Both the position numbers and the translations under genes were made by a program. The notes under the pieces were generated by a model. It was given only the letters and a program-made list of their open reading frames with translations. It did no database searches and was not told where the DNA came from. A DNA stretch of 47,076 bases. Source: a bacterium (GTDB lineage Bacteria > Actinomycetota > Thermoleophilia > Miltoncostaeales > Miltoncostaeaceae). Shown in pieces: positions 16,162 through 24,151 of the stretch (positions within the stretch are counted from its first letter, which is position 1; the number at the start of each line of letters is the position of its first letter). The stretch is from assembly GCA_029977205.1 (NCBI GenBank), contig JAPOLI010000011.1, positions 1 through 47,076 on the forward strand. The letters run 5' to 3'.

Positions 16162-16401
16162 TCAGTGCGCCATCCGGCGACGGCGTCCCTGGACGGTGTT
16201 CCAGATGCCCCCGCCGATGATCAGCACGAGCCCCACGAGCAGGCACGCCCAGAACACGCTGTAGTGGCCCCACAGCTGATCGCCTGCGTCGTGCACCGCG
16301 AACCCCAGCTGGAACCACACCAGGCCGATGACGATGAACACACCGGCGAGCGTGAACGGCCAGACCTGCGGGAGGCCCTCGTCGTCCTTGTGCTCCGCCA
16401 T
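16162..16401 (-). CDS. Small two-helix membrane protein
   Basis: The 79-residue product has a charged N-terminus (MAEHKDDEGLPQ), two hydrophobic segments at about 15-34 and 45-65, and a basic tail RRRRMAH. It should sit in the membrane as a hairpin. The ATG at 16401 is chosen because GGAGG lies exactly six bases upstream; another ATG at 16407 abuts that GGAGG and is unlikely. A TAGGGT -10 lies upstream. It precedes the YqgE gene. I recognise no family beyond general similarity to small actinobacterial membrane proteins. Confidence 0.75.
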   Translation of the reverse strand: MAEHKDDEGLPQVWPFTLAGVFIVIGLVWFQLGFAVHDAGDQLWGHYSVFWACLLVGLVLIIGGGIWNTVQGRRRRMAH

Positions 16402-16439
16402 GCCCATCCTCCAGTCCGGTTCGCCGACTCGACGGACTG

Positions 16440-16445
16440 ACCCTA
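16440..16445 (-). promoter_or_regulatory. -10 hexamer TAGGGT for the membrane protein and yqgE
   Basis: TAGGGT on the minus strand lies 38 bases before the chosen ATG, giving a leader of about 30 bases with a GGAGG ribosome-binding site. Confidence 0.4.
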
Positions 16446-16453
16446 CCACCCCC

Positions 16454-16473
16454 CACGGCGCCGGCCCGCCGTG
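16454..16473 (-). terminator. Second hairpin after the NrtR-like gene
   Basis: CACGGCG and CGCCGTG form a perfect seven-base stem with a six-base loop. It follows the hairpin at 16478-16492 and precedes the next promoter, so the two probably end the MBL/NrtR transcript. Confidence 0.5.
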
Positions 16474-16477
16474 CCGA

Positions 16478-16492
16478 GGGGCGAAATGCCCC
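16478..16492 (-). terminator. First hairpin after the NrtR-like gene
   Basis: GGGGC and GCCCC form a perfect five-base stem with a five-base loop, starting one base beyond the stop codon of the NrtR-like gene. Confidence 0.5.
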
Positions 16493-16493
16493 C

Positions 16494-17156
16494 CTACGCG
16501 GGCGGATCGTCCCCGGAGGAGAGCGCACGGACGGCCCGACGCTCCCGCGCATCCACGGCAAACCGCCCGCCCGCAGACCTGTAGAGGCGGGCCGGGCGGC
16601 CGCGACCCTCACCACGCACATCGCCGGATTCCTCCACTACGCCGGCCCGCAGCACATCGCGGCGGAAGTTCCGGGCGTCGAGCGCGCGGCCCAGAAGCAC
16701 CTCATACACCGCCTGCATCTCTCCGAGCGTGAACAGCTCCGGAAGAAGGTTGACCGCGACAGGTGCATATGCGGTCTTTGCGCGCAGGCGCTGCAGCCCG
16801 TAGGCGACGACAGCGTCCTGGCCGTCAGCCAGGGCGGGAAGGTCGTCGTGGGCGAACCACCGCACCTCCACCACGTCGGGGCCCGGCGCAATGGGGTGGC
16901 GCCCCGCATCGATCAGAGCCAGGTACGCGACTGCGACGTCCGCTCCGTCCCGATCGAAGGTGTACAGCTGCTCCATGGCGATCCCCCGTGCGCCCGCCAT
17001 GTCCTCCACGGCCCGCGCGGCGGCATCGTCGAGCGCTGCCGTCACGCCCGGGCCGGCGGCGGGCAGGGTCCATGTGCCTCCACCCACCCGGCCCAGCAGG
17101 ACCTGCAGTCGGCCCTCGCCTACGGTGAAGACCGCGACCTCCACCCGGACGCTCAT
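16494..17156 (-). CDS. NrtR-like regulator: degenerate Nudix plus winged helix
   Basis: The 220-residue protein has an N-terminal Nudix fold (MSVRVEVAVFTVGEGRLQVLLG to about residue 130) and a C-terminal winged helix (LFTLGEMQAVYEVLLGRALDARNFRRDVLRAGVVEE). This is the layout of NrtR, which represses NAD-related genes and senses ADP-ribose. The Nudix catalytic box is degraded: the expected REXXEE run reads RAVEDMAG, so hydrolysis is unlikely and a sensing role is likely. No NAD biosynthesis gene is in the window. The ATG overlaps the stop of the MBL hydrolase gene by four bases (ATGA), so the two are co-expressed. Confidence 0.82.
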   Translation of the reverse strand: MSVRVEVAVFTVGEGRLQVLLGRVGGGTWTLPAAGPGVTAALDDAAARAVEDMAGARGIAMEQLYTFDRDGADVAVAYLALIDAGRHPIAPGPDVVEVRWFAHDDLPALADGQDAVVAYGLQRLRAKTAYAPVAVNLLPELFTLGEMQAVYEVLLGRALDARNFRRDVLRAGVVEESGDVRGEGRGRPARLYRSAGGRFAVDARERRAVRALSSGDDPPA

Positions 17157-18067
17157 TCCTGGCGGGCCTCCCGCTCCACCATTCCCTGGAGCCCGAGGAG
17201 ATTATTGTCCAGCCAGTTGAAGGCCATCCAGCGCGTCAGCGCCTCGGGCGTACCCAGCGCGGCGTCGGGCGGCCATGCCTCGTCAACGGCCCTCTGCAGC
17301 GCATCGAGGTCACCCGGGGCCCAGGAGTGCGCCTCCCTGGCTGCCTGGCCCATCGCGGACTGGGCGCGCCGGCCAAGGTCGAGGGACTCACCGGGGTCCT
17401 CCACCGCACCGAAGTGGCTCACATACATGCGCTCCGGCGCCAGCCCCTCGAGTATGTCCAGGCTCGCGAGGCCCGCGTCGAGGTCGTACTCCGGAGGAGG
17501 AATCGTGGGATACATCTGGCCGCCGCCCATCTGCACGCCCACGGCGTCCCCCGCGAAGAGGATCCCCTCGGCCTCCTCCAGCAGCGCCATGTGGTGGCGC
17601 GCGTGACCGGGGGCCCAGACCGCCCGCAGCGACCTGCCACCACCCAGCGCGATCCGGTGGCCGTCCGCCGCCTCGACGATGCGCTCCTCCGGGATGGCCG
17701 CAAGGCCGCCAATGGCGGGCGAGAGCCGTCCGAACAGCGCGTGGGTGCCGGCAACGAGGCGCGACGGGTCCGCCAGATGGCGGGCGCCTCGCGGATGAAC
17801 CACCACCATGGCGCGGGGAAACGCCCGGGCGAGGTCCCCCGCGGCGCCGCAGTGGTCGAGGTGGACATGCGTGAGGACGAGCCACGCGAGATCGTCGGGA
17901 CCGAGCCCCGCTTCGGCGAGCGCATCACGCACGGTGGCCGCGCTGGTCTGGGTGCCGCAGTCGATCAGGGCGGGTTGATCAGCGCGGATCAGGTGCGCGC
18001 CGGTCATCCCGGGCACGCCCGCGAGCATGGTGTCGATTTGCAGGATGTCCCCTGGGTGCAGGTCCAT
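17153..18067 (-). CDS. Metallo-beta-lactamase-fold hydrolase
   Basis: The 304-residue protein has the MBL metal motif LVLTHVHLDHCGAAGDLA (HxHxDH) near residue 66, a GHARHH run and LFAGDAVGVQMGG later, and YVSHFGAVEDPGES near the end, matching the usual metal-ligand order. Such enzymes hydrolyse thioesters, lactones or phosphodiesters; the substrate cannot be read here. The ATG at 18067 follows a G-run that can act as ribosome-binding site. A longer upstream frame on this strand is a shadow of rpiA. The gene is divergent from rpiA and overlaps the NrtR-like gene downstream. Confidence 0.85.
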   Translation of the reverse strand: MDLHPGDILQIDTMLAGVPGMTGAHLIRADQPALIDCGTQTSAATVRDALAEAGLGPDDLAWLVLTHVHLDHCGAAGDLARAFPRAMVVVHPRGARHLADPSRLVAGTHALFGRLSPAIGGLAAIPEERIVEAADGHRIALGGGRSLRAVWAPGHARHHMALLEEAEGILFAGDAVGVQMGGGQMYPTIPPPEYDLDAGLASLDILEGLAPERMYVSHFGAVEDPGESLDLGRRAQSAMGQAAREAHSWAPGDLDALQRAVDEAWPPDAALGTPEALTRWMAFNWLDNNLLGLQGMVEREARQE

Positions 18068-18083
18068 CCCCCCGAGTGTCGCA

Positions 18084-18089
18084 TACCCT
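18084..18089 (+). promoter_or_regulatory. -10 hexamer TACCCT, leaderless rpiA
   Basis: TACCCT is followed by six bases and the ATG at 18096, with no ribosome-binding site between. The whole divergent gap is only 28 bases, so the -35 must lie inside the MBL gene. Confidence 0.5.
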
Positions 18090-18095
18090 TGGCGC

Positions 18096-18755
18096 ATGGC
18101 GAACGAGCGAGAGGCCGCCTGGGCGGCCGCCGGGGCCGCATGCGCGGGCCTGATCAACGATGGAATGCGCGTCGGGCTCGGCACGGGCCGAGCCGCGACC
18201 GCGGGGATACGGGCACTGGGAGCGCGGGTCCGCGCGGAGGGGCTGTCGATCGTCGGAGTCCCCACATCGGATGCGAGCGGCCTCGTCGCGGCTGAGGAAG
18301 GCATTCCGTTGGGTGATCCCGGGGCGCCCCTCGACCTGGCGTTTGACGGCGCGGATGCGATTGACCCCCTCGGCCTCTGCATCAAGGGGGCGGGCGGCGC
18401 GATGGTGCGCGAGCGCGTGCTCGCGAGCAGCGCGCGCCGCTTCATCGTCCTCGTGGACGGACCCAAGATGGTGCGTTCCCTTGACGACTGGGGCGTGCTC
18501 CCGATCGCGGTCGTGCCCTTTGCCGCAGAGGCCGTGATGCGCGAGCTAGCCGACCTCGGCCCCACGCGTCGGCCCACCGACAGCGACGACGGCATGGCCC
18601 TGATCGATCTCGCCGTCCCGGCAGGCGCCGACTGGCCGGAGGTGGCAGACCGCGCCCGGAGCCTCGCCGGCGTTCTCGACCACGGCCTGTTCCGGGTGGT
18701 GCTCGCCGACGTGATCATCGGGCAGCCCGACGGCACGGTGATGACGGCCGCGTGA
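18096..18755 (+). CDS. rpiA: Ribose 5-phosphate isomerase A
   Basis: RpiA interconverts ribose 5-phosphate and ribulose 5-phosphate in the pentose phosphate pathway. The 219-residue protein has the phosphate-binding DGMRVGLGTGRAA, the catalytic DLAFDGADAID (both key Asp kept; the usual next Glu is Ala), IKGAGGAMVRER with the catalytic Lys and Glu, and RFIVLVDGPKMV. Length is normal. The start is ATG with a leaderless-type promoter. It heads the operon with murT, a methyltransferase and gatD, joined to murT by a GTGA overlap. Confidence 0.92.
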   Translation: MANEREAAWAAAGAACAGLINDGMRVGLGTGRAATAGIRALGARVRAEGLSIVGVPTSDASGLVAAEEGIPLGDPGAPLDLAFDGADAIDPLGLCIKGAGGAMVRERVLASSARRFIVLVDGPKMVRSLDDWGVLPIAVVPFAAEAVMRELADLGPTRRPTDSDDGMALIDLAVPAGADWPEVADRARSLAGVLDHGLFRVVLADVIIGQPDGTVMTAA

Positions 18756-20134
18756 GCGCGCGCGCTCGGGCATCCGCAGCGGTGGCGCGCACTGCGGGTC
18801 GGGCATCCCGTGCGCTCGGGCGAGGTGGCGGCACGGCGATGCCCGGCAAGGTGCTCCTGCGACTCGACCCCGGCGCGGTGCGAAGCCTGGCGTCACACCT
18901 CGGCGGCGGCACGATCCTCGTGTCCGCGACCAATGGGAAGACCACCACCACGCGCCTGCTGTCCGGTGCCCTGCGCGGCGCGGGACGCGACGTGGTGACC
19001 AATGCCGCAGGGGCAAACCTGCTCAGCGGAGTGGCCACCGCACTCGCGGAGGCCGCGCCCACCGCCGGCTCGCAGGCGTCCGGGGTGTTCGAGGTGGACG
19101 AGGCGGCACTGCCCGGGGTTGCGGAGGCCGTCCGCCCCACCGCACTGCTGCTGATGAACCTGTTTCGCGATCAGCTCGATCGCCACGGCGAGCTGGAGGC
19201 CATCGCCGCGCGCTGGTCCGGGATGCTTCATGCGCAGCAACCCGCCCCTCGGCTCATCGTCTGTGGGGATGACCCGCTCCTCGCCTCGCTTCCGGCGGCA
19301 GGCGACGATGTCATCTGGTTCGGCATCGACGACCCGTCGGTGGGCTCCGCGGCCCTCTCGCACGCATCCGACTCCACCTCATGTCGCGCCTGCGGCAGCG
19401 CCCTGGAGTACCGCAACGCGTGGATCGGCCACATCGGTGACTGGCGGTGCCCTGACTGCGGGCTCGCCCGCCCTCGCCCCGACGTGGCCGTGGTGGATGC
19501 GGGTCTTGACGGGGGACGTGGATCACGCCCTCTCATCCGCACGCCCGGCGGTGAGGTGCGGCTGCATCTGCGGCTCCCCGGGCTCCACAACGTCCTGAAC
19601 GCGACGGGCGCCCTCGCCGCAGCGACGGCCCTGGGTGTACCCGCCGATGTCGCGGCCACCGCGATCTCCGCCGTTCCGGCCGCCTTCGGGCGCGCCGAGG
19701 CTGTCTCGGTGGGTGACCGCGACCTGATGGTGCTGCTCGCGAAGAACCCGGCGGGGGCGAACGAAAACGTGCGCACCATGATGCTCGACGACGGGGAGCA
19801 CGACCTGCTCGTGGCGCTCAACGACCGCATCGCGGATGGACGCGACATCTCGTGGATCTGGGACGTTGATTGGGAACCCCTGCTCCCCCGCGTCCGACGC
19901 CTCACCGCCACGGGGGAACGCGCGCATGAGCTTGCACTGCGGTTCCGCTACGGCGGACTTCCCGCTGACCGTCTCCATGTGGAGCCCGACCCGGCGACGG
20001 CGCTCGATGCCGCGTTGTCCGCGCTTCCTGCCGGGGGCGTGCTCGAGGTCCTGCCGACGTACACCGCCATGCATGAGATCCGGGCGCACCTGGTGGCGCG
20101 TGGAGCCGCGGGGGAGTTCTGGGATGCCGCCTGA
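18752..20134 (+). CDS. murT: Lipid II isoglutaminyl synthase subunit MurT
   Basis: MurT works with the amidotransferase GatD to convert D-glutamate in lipid II to D-isoglutamine, using ATP and ammonia from glutamine. The 460-residue Mur-ligase-like protein has the ATP loop SATNGKTTTTRLLSG (residues 58-72), NLFRDQLDRHGELE, a four-cysteine zinc ribbon (CRACGS and CPDCG) typical of MurT, and a C-terminal DUF1727-type end with NPAGANENVRTM. The GTG start overlaps the rpiA stop (GTGA). Its partner gatD lies one gene downstream, with a methyltransferase between. Confidence 0.94.
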   Translation: MSARARASAAVARTAGRASRALGRGGGTAMPGKVLLRLDPGAVRSLASHLGGGTILVSATNGKTTTTRLLSGALRGAGRDVVTNAAGANLLSGVATALAEAAPTAGSQASGVFEVDEAALPGVAEAVRPTALLLMNLFRDQLDRHGELEAIAARWSGMLHAQQPAPRLIVCGDDPLLASLPAAGDDVIWFGIDDPSVGSAALSHASDSTSCRACGSALEYRNAWIGHIGDWRCPDCGLARPRPDVAVVDAGLDGGRGSRPLIRTPGGEVRLHLRLPGLHNVLNATGALAAATALGVPADVAATAISAVPAAFGRAEAVSVGDRDLMVLLAKNPAGANENVRTMMLDDGEHDLLVALNDRIADGRDISWIWDVDWEPLLPRVRRLTATGERAHELALRFRYGGLPADRLHVEPDPATALDAALSALPAGGVLEVLPTYTAMHEIRAHLVARGAAGEFWDAA

Positions 20135-20909
20135 GAGCCCCGCCGCCACCATCAGCCCCGCACAGGGGTTCATCGCGGAGCATGCGCACTACGACGAGGA
20201 CCTGGGCTTCTGGGAGGCGCACGCCGACCGGCTCGGCGGTCCGGTGTGCGACATCGGCGCGGCCGCGGGACGCGTCACCGTGCGGATCGCTGCGCGCGGG
20301 CACGAGGTGTGGGCGATCGACACGGACCCGGAGATGCTCGACGTACTCATGGAGCGAGCGGTGGACGCCGGCGTGCAGGCGCGGGTGCATCCCGTCCTTG
20401 GGTCCATGACCGACCCTCTTCCCGTGAGTGACGCCGGCCTCGTCGCCATCCCGATGAACAGCCTGCAACTTCTGCTCACGGCCGAGGAGCGCGTTGCCTG
20501 CCTCCGGCACGCCGCACGCGGCCTGCGCGCTGGCGGCGAGATGATCTTCGACCTCGCGATGCCCCACCTCGAGGTCACGCGCGATCTCCGCGGCTGCGTG
20601 CTGGACACCGGGCATTCCGTCGACCCCGCCAACGGGGACCTGCTGATGCACACGGCTATCTTCGACGAGGTTGATGTCGCGTCCGGCAATGTGGCCCTCC
20701 GCCTGCTGATCGAGCGCATCCGCCGGGACGGGTCGCGCAGCAGGGTGGAGCGCGGACATCGCCTGCACCTGTATGCGCCGGAGGAGATTCCACGACTTGC
20801 CGCCGAGGCCGGCCTCGTCGTCCTTTCCGGGGAGGGCGGCTTCCGCGGCGAGCCGCTCGCGCCCGAGTGCGAACGCCACGTCTGGCGCCTGGGGACGGCG
20901 GCCCTGTGA
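20124..20909 (+). CDS. Class I SAM-dependent methyltransferase
   Basis: The 261-residue protein has a clear SAM-binding motif I, PVCDIGAAAGRVTVRIA (residues 40-56), followed by the acidic loop VWAIDTDPEML and a later hydrophobic strand LRAGGEMIFDLAMP. The N-terminal run EHAHYDEDLGFWEAHADRLG is family-like for small-molecule methyltransferases. GGGGAG lies eight bases before the ATG, which sits 11 bases inside the end of murT. It overlaps gatD by four bases (GTGA). Its place between murT and gatD suggests a cell-envelope substrate, but that is inference. Confidence 0.87.
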   Translation: MPPESPAATISPAQGFIAEHAHYDEDLGFWEAHADRLGGPVCDIGAAAGRVTVRIAARGHEVWAIDTDPEMLDVLMERAVDAGVQARVHPVLGSMTDPLPVSDAGLVAIPMNSLQLLLTAEERVACLRHAARGLRAGGEMIFDLAMPHLEVTRDLRGCVLDTGHSVDPANGDLLMHTAIFDEVDVASGNVALRLLIERIRRDGSRSRVERGHRLHLYAPEEIPRLAAEAGLVVLSGEGGFRGEPLAPECERHVWRLGTAAL

Positions 20910-21688
20910 GCGATCCCACGCGCACGGTGCGGCTGTGCCACCTCTACCCCGCACAGATGAACATCTACGCCGATCGGGGGAACATCGCGGTGCTCCGGCG
21001 TCGGCTGGAATGGCGTGGGCTGGCGATCGCCATCACGGACGTCGGGCCGGGCGACTCTCTGGACCCGGGAGAGCACGACCTCTACTACCTCGGCGGGGGC
21101 CAGGACCGCGACCAGGCGCTCGTCGCGGACGACCTCGCCCGCACCAAGGGGGCGGCGCTGCGCTCGGCGATCGAGGACGGCGCAGCGATGCTCGCGGTAT
21201 GCGGGGGCTACCAGCTGGCGGGGCACGGATACCAGGCCGTCGACGGCTCGGTGATGCCCGGCATCGGCGTGCTCGACGTCGAGACGGCGGCAGGTGACAC
21301 GCGGCTCATCGGCGACGTGCTGCTCATGGCGAGCCTGGATGGGACGACCCGCGAGGTGGCCGGGTTCGAGAACCACGCCGGGCGCACCCGCCTCGGGGCG
21401 GGCGCCACGCCCTTCGGGCGGGTGATCGCAGGGCACGGGAACAACGGAGCGGACGGCACGGAGGGGGCTGTGCACCATCGCGCCATCGGCACGTATCTCC
21501 ATGGCCCGCTCCTGCCAAAGAACCCGTGGGTCGCGGACACGGTCCTCGGCTGGGCACTCGCCCATCGGACCGGCGGCGACGTGGCCCTCGCGCCGCTTGA
21601 CGACGCCCTCGAGAACGCCGCGCGTGCCGTGGCGGCCGGCCGGGCACGAGGAGAGCGCTCAGAGCGGCTCATCGGCCGCCGCGCGTAG
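20906..21688 (+). CDS. gatD: Lipid II isoglutaminyl synthase subunit GatD
   Basis: GatD is the glutaminase that supplies ammonia to MurT. The 260-residue type I amidotransferase has NIYADRGNIAVLRRRLEWRG near the start, YYLGGGQDRDQ, the nucleophile Cys99 in MLAVCGGYQLAGHGY and the catalytic His in GTYLHGPLLPKNP. The start is GTG overlapping the methyltransferase stop as GTGA. The C-terminal tail is basic (RARGERSERLIGRRA). It is the last gene of the rpiA operon and ends at a strong hairpin shared with dut. Confidence 0.94.
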   Translation: MSDPTRTVRLCHLYPAQMNIYADRGNIAVLRRRLEWRGLAIAITDVGPGDSLDPGEHDLYYLGGGQDRDQALVADDLARTKGAALRSAIEDGAAMLAVCGGYQLAGHGYQAVDGSVMPGIGVLDVETAAGDTRLIGDVLLMASLDGTTREVAGFENHAGRTRLGAGATPFGRVIAGHGNNGADGTEGAVHHRAIGTYLHGPLLPKNPWVADTVLGWALAHRTGGDVALAPLDDALENAARAVAAGRARGERSERLIGRRA

Positions 21689-21689
21689 G

Positions 21690-21719
21690 GGCATCGCCGC
21701 GCCGGAGGCGCACGATGCC
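21690..21719. terminator. Long bidirectional hairpin between gatD and dut
   Basis: Two nested perfect stems, GGCATCG/CGATGCC outside and GCGCC/GGCGC inside with a three-base loop, fill the 37-base gap between convergent stops. The position makes a two-way terminator very likely, although T-runs are short. Confidence 0.65.
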
Positions 21720-21725
21720 GTTCTC

Positions 21726-22175
21726 CTACCGACCCGTCGAGCCGAAGCCCCCCACACCCCGGCCATCAGATGCCGGCAGGTCCGCCACCTCCATGGCGCC
21801 ACCCGCCGACACCGGGGTGATCACCAGTTGCGCGATGCGGTCCCCGACGCCGATGTCGAAGGCCTCATCACCCAGGTTCACGAGGATCACCTTGAGCTCA
21901 CCGCGGTACCCGGCGTCGATGAGGCCCGGGGCGTTGGCCACCGTCACCCCGTGTCGGAGGGCGTTGCCGGAGCGCGGGACCACGAGCCCTGCTGTTCCCT
22001 CGGGCACTGCCACCGCCCATCCCGTGGCCACAGCGACACGCATCCCGGGGTGCACGGTGACCGCCTCGGCTGACGCCAGGTCGAGTCCGGCGTCGCCCGG
22101 GTGGGCCCGCACAGGCAGCACCGCCGCAGGCGACAGCCGCCGGAACGGGATGTCAGGCGTTGACGAGACCGGCAA
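21726..22175 (-). CDS. dut: dUTP pyrophosphatase
   Basis: Dut hydrolyses dUTP to dUMP, keeping uracil out of DNA and feeding dTMP synthesis. The 149-residue trimeric-type enzyme has all five motifs: DAGLDL, PRSGNALRHG, GLIDAGYRGELKVILVN with the catalytic Asp, GDRIAQLV and the C-terminal GRGVGGFGSTGR. The likely start is TTG at 22175, with GGAG four bases ahead, overlapping the end of dapL by 23 bases. No ATG or GTG occurs between it and the conserved RRLSPAAVLP. Confidence 0.93.
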   Translation of the reverse strand: MPVSSTPDIPFRRLSPAAVLPVRAHPGDAGLDLASAEAVTVHPGMRVAVATGWAVAVPEGTAGLVVPRSGNALRHGVTVANAPGLIDAGYRGELKVILVNLGDEAFDIGVGDRIAQLVITPVSAGGAMEVADLPASDGRGVGGFGSTGR

Positions 22176-23328
22176 TCCGCTCCGCCGCCTCGATGAGGCG
22201 GTCGTCGGGGACCGTGAGGCTCATCCGGACGAAGCCCTCACCGCTCGGCCCGTAGGCGGAGCCCGGCGAGATGACGACGGCCGCCTGCTCCAGAACCTTC
22301 TCCGTGAATGACGCGGACGTCTCGCCCTCGGGGACCCGTGCCCAGACGTAGATGGCGCCCTTCGGAGGCGTCAACTCGAGGCCGATGGTGCGCAGGGCGT
22401 CCACCAGGATGTCGCGGCGGCGGCAGTAGATCTCGCACATGGCCGCCACCGACGCCTGATCTGAGTCCAGCGCAGCGATGCTGGCCTCCTGCACCGCCTC
22501 GAACATGCCCGAGTCGAGGTTGGTCTTGAGCTGCCAGTAGGCGCCGAGGACATCGGGGTTGCCCACCACGGCGCCGCTCCGCCAGCCGGTCATGTTGTAG
22601 GTCTTCGAGAGCGAGAAGACCTCCACGCCCACATCAGCAGCGCCGGGCGTCGCGAGGAACGAGGGCGCCACGTAGCCGTCGTAGGTGATCTCGGAGTAGG
22701 CGTTGTCGTGGACGATGATGAAGTCGTGCTCGCGGGCAAGCGCCACGGCGCGCGTGAAGAGGTCGTCCTCCACCACCGCGCCGGTCGGATTGTTCGGGTA
22801 GTTGAGGTACATGATGCGGGCGCGCTCGAGCACATCGGCCGGGATCGCGCTGAAGTCGGGCTGGAAGCCCAGTTCCGGCACGAGCGGCATGGGAACCGGC
22901 TCCGCCCCGACGAGCAGCGGGCCCATGGTGTACACCGGATACCCGGGGTCGCTGGCCAGTGCCACATCGCCGGGGTCGAGAAGGGCCAGGTTGATGTTGG
23001 CGATGGCCTCCTTCGCGCCCAGCACCGGGATGACCTCATTCGCGGGATCGAGGGTGACCCCGAACCGCCGGTCGTAGAAGCCGGCGACCGCATCGCGAAA
23101 CCCCTCCCGGCCGCGGTTGGACGGATACTGATGGGTGCCGGGATCAGCCACGGCCGCCTGCATGCGGCGCACCACCAGTTCCGGCGTGGGCGTGTCGGGG
23201 TCGCCGATGCCCAGGGAGATCACGTCCACCCCCTCCGCCTTCTTCGCGGCGATCTTGCGCTCGATCTCCGCGAACAGGTACGGGGGCAGAAGCCCCAGGC
23301 GCCTTGCGCCGACGGGACGGGTGCTCAC
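22153..23328 (-). CDS. dapL: LL-diaminopimelate aminotransferase
   Basis: DapL converts tetrahydrodipicolinate directly to LL-diaminopimelate with glutamate, skipping the succinylase steps. The 391-residue PLP enzyme has PPYLFAEIERKIAAKKAEG, SLGIGDPDTPTP, YPNNPTGAVV and the PLP lysine in FSLSKTYNMTGWRSG. These match DapL better than general aspartate aminotransferases, and adjacency to dapF supports the call. The start is GTG overlapping the dapF stop (GTGA). A related aminotransferase of another specificity is the alternative. Confidence 0.88.
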   Translation of the reverse strand: MSTRPVGARRLGLLPPYLFAEIERKIAAKKAEGVDVISLGIGDPDTPTPELVVRRMQAAVADPGTHQYPSNRGREGFRDAVAGFYDRRFGVTLDPANEVIPVLGAKEAIANINLALLDPGDVALASDPGYPVYTMGPLLVGAEPVPMPLVPELGFQPDFSAIPADVLERARIMYLNYPNNPTGAVVEDDLFTRAVALAREHDFIIVHDNAYSEITYDGYVAPSFLATPGAADVGVEVFSLSKTYNMTGWRSGAVVGNPDVLGAYWQLKTNLDSGMFEAVQEASIAALDSDQASVAAMCEIYCRRRDILVDALRTIGLELTPPKGAIYVWARVPEGETSASFTEKVLEQAAVVISPGSAYGPSGEGFVRMSLTVPDDRLIEAAERIAGLVNA

Positions 23329-24140
23329 ATGGTCTCCAGTCGTGACATGAGTTCGGCCGACATCCGGCCCGAGTAGATGGGGTCGGCGGGCCCGGTCATG
23401 GTGACGCGGAGGTCATCGTCCACGCCGATCATGAGGTCGCCCCCGGCCAGGTGCACCGTGACCGGGCTCGTCAGGCCGTCGAGGCGGACCCCGGCGACGG
23501 CCGCCGCACAGGCGCCGGTGCCACACGCCATGGTGACGCCGGCCCCGCGCTCCCATACGCGCATCGTGATCTCCGATGGGCCGTCGCGGCGGATGAACTC
23601 GACGTTGGTGCGCTGCGGAAAGCGCGCGGCGGTCTCCACGAGGGGCCCGATCACGCCCACGACCGCGTCCGGGTCGTCGTGGCGGATCACCGCATGCGGA
23701 TTCCCCATGGATACCTCCGCCAGCGCGACCTCACCCGCCCCCGTTCCAAGGGCCTCCTCCTGCTCGCCGGCCGGGAAGGCCGCGTGGCCCATGTCCACGG
23801 ACACCACGGACCCCTCTACCTCGACGACGACGACTCCCGCGCCCGTGCGCACGCGCCCGTCCGCGGGTAGCAGCGCCCGCTCGTGCAGGTAGCGGGCCAC
23901 CATCCTGATGCCGTTCCCGCAGTTCTCGGCCATGCTGCCGTCCGGATTCCACACACGCATCTCCGGGACGTCCCCCGACATCACGACCTCGAGGATGCCG
24001 TCCGCACCGATTCCGAAGTGCGGGTCGCACACGACCCGCGCGCGGTCCGGCGTGATCGGAAACGGCCACGCGGAAGCCTCGGTGACCACATAGTGGTTAC
24101 CGAGGCCCTGCCACTTCTCGAAGGCGATTCCCGGGGCCAC
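23325..24140 (-). CDS. dapF: Diaminopimelate epimerase
   Basis: DapF turns LL- into meso-diaminopimelate for lysine and peptidoglycan. The 271-residue protein has FEKWQGLGNHYVVTE at the start, the first catalytic Cys in MAENCGNGIRMVARYLHE and the second in TMACGTGACAAAVAG, with GNPHAVI between. The GTG at 24140 is chosen because the homology starts right after it; a longer frame from 24305 would overlap miaA and is a low-complexity shadow. It lies 11 bases after miaA and overlaps dapL. Confidence 0.94.
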   Translation of the reverse strand: MAPGIAFEKWQGLGNHYVVTEASAWPFPITPDRARVVCDPHFGIGADGILEVVMSGDVPEMRVWNPDGSMAENCGNGIRMVARYLHERALLPADGRVRTGAGVVVVEVEGSVVSVDMGHAAFPAGEQEEALGTGAGEVALAEVSMGNPHAVIRHDDPDAVVGVIGPLVETAARFPQRTNVEFIRRDGPSEITMRVWERGAGVTMACGTGACAAAVAGVRLDGLTSPVTVHLAGGDLMIGVDDDLRVTMTGPADPIYSGRMSAELMSRLETM

Positions 24141-24151
24141 GACGGGGCAGG

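Noticed and set aside
16142-16621. A minus-strand frame covering the gap between the NrtR-like gene and the membrane protein
   Set aside because: It overlaps both real genes in another frame and runs through two hairpins and a promoter.
20124-20909. The methyltransferase as part of a mobile or defence island
   Set aside because: Its composition matches its neighbours, it overlaps both flanking genes neatly, and there is no integrase, restriction or repeat signal.
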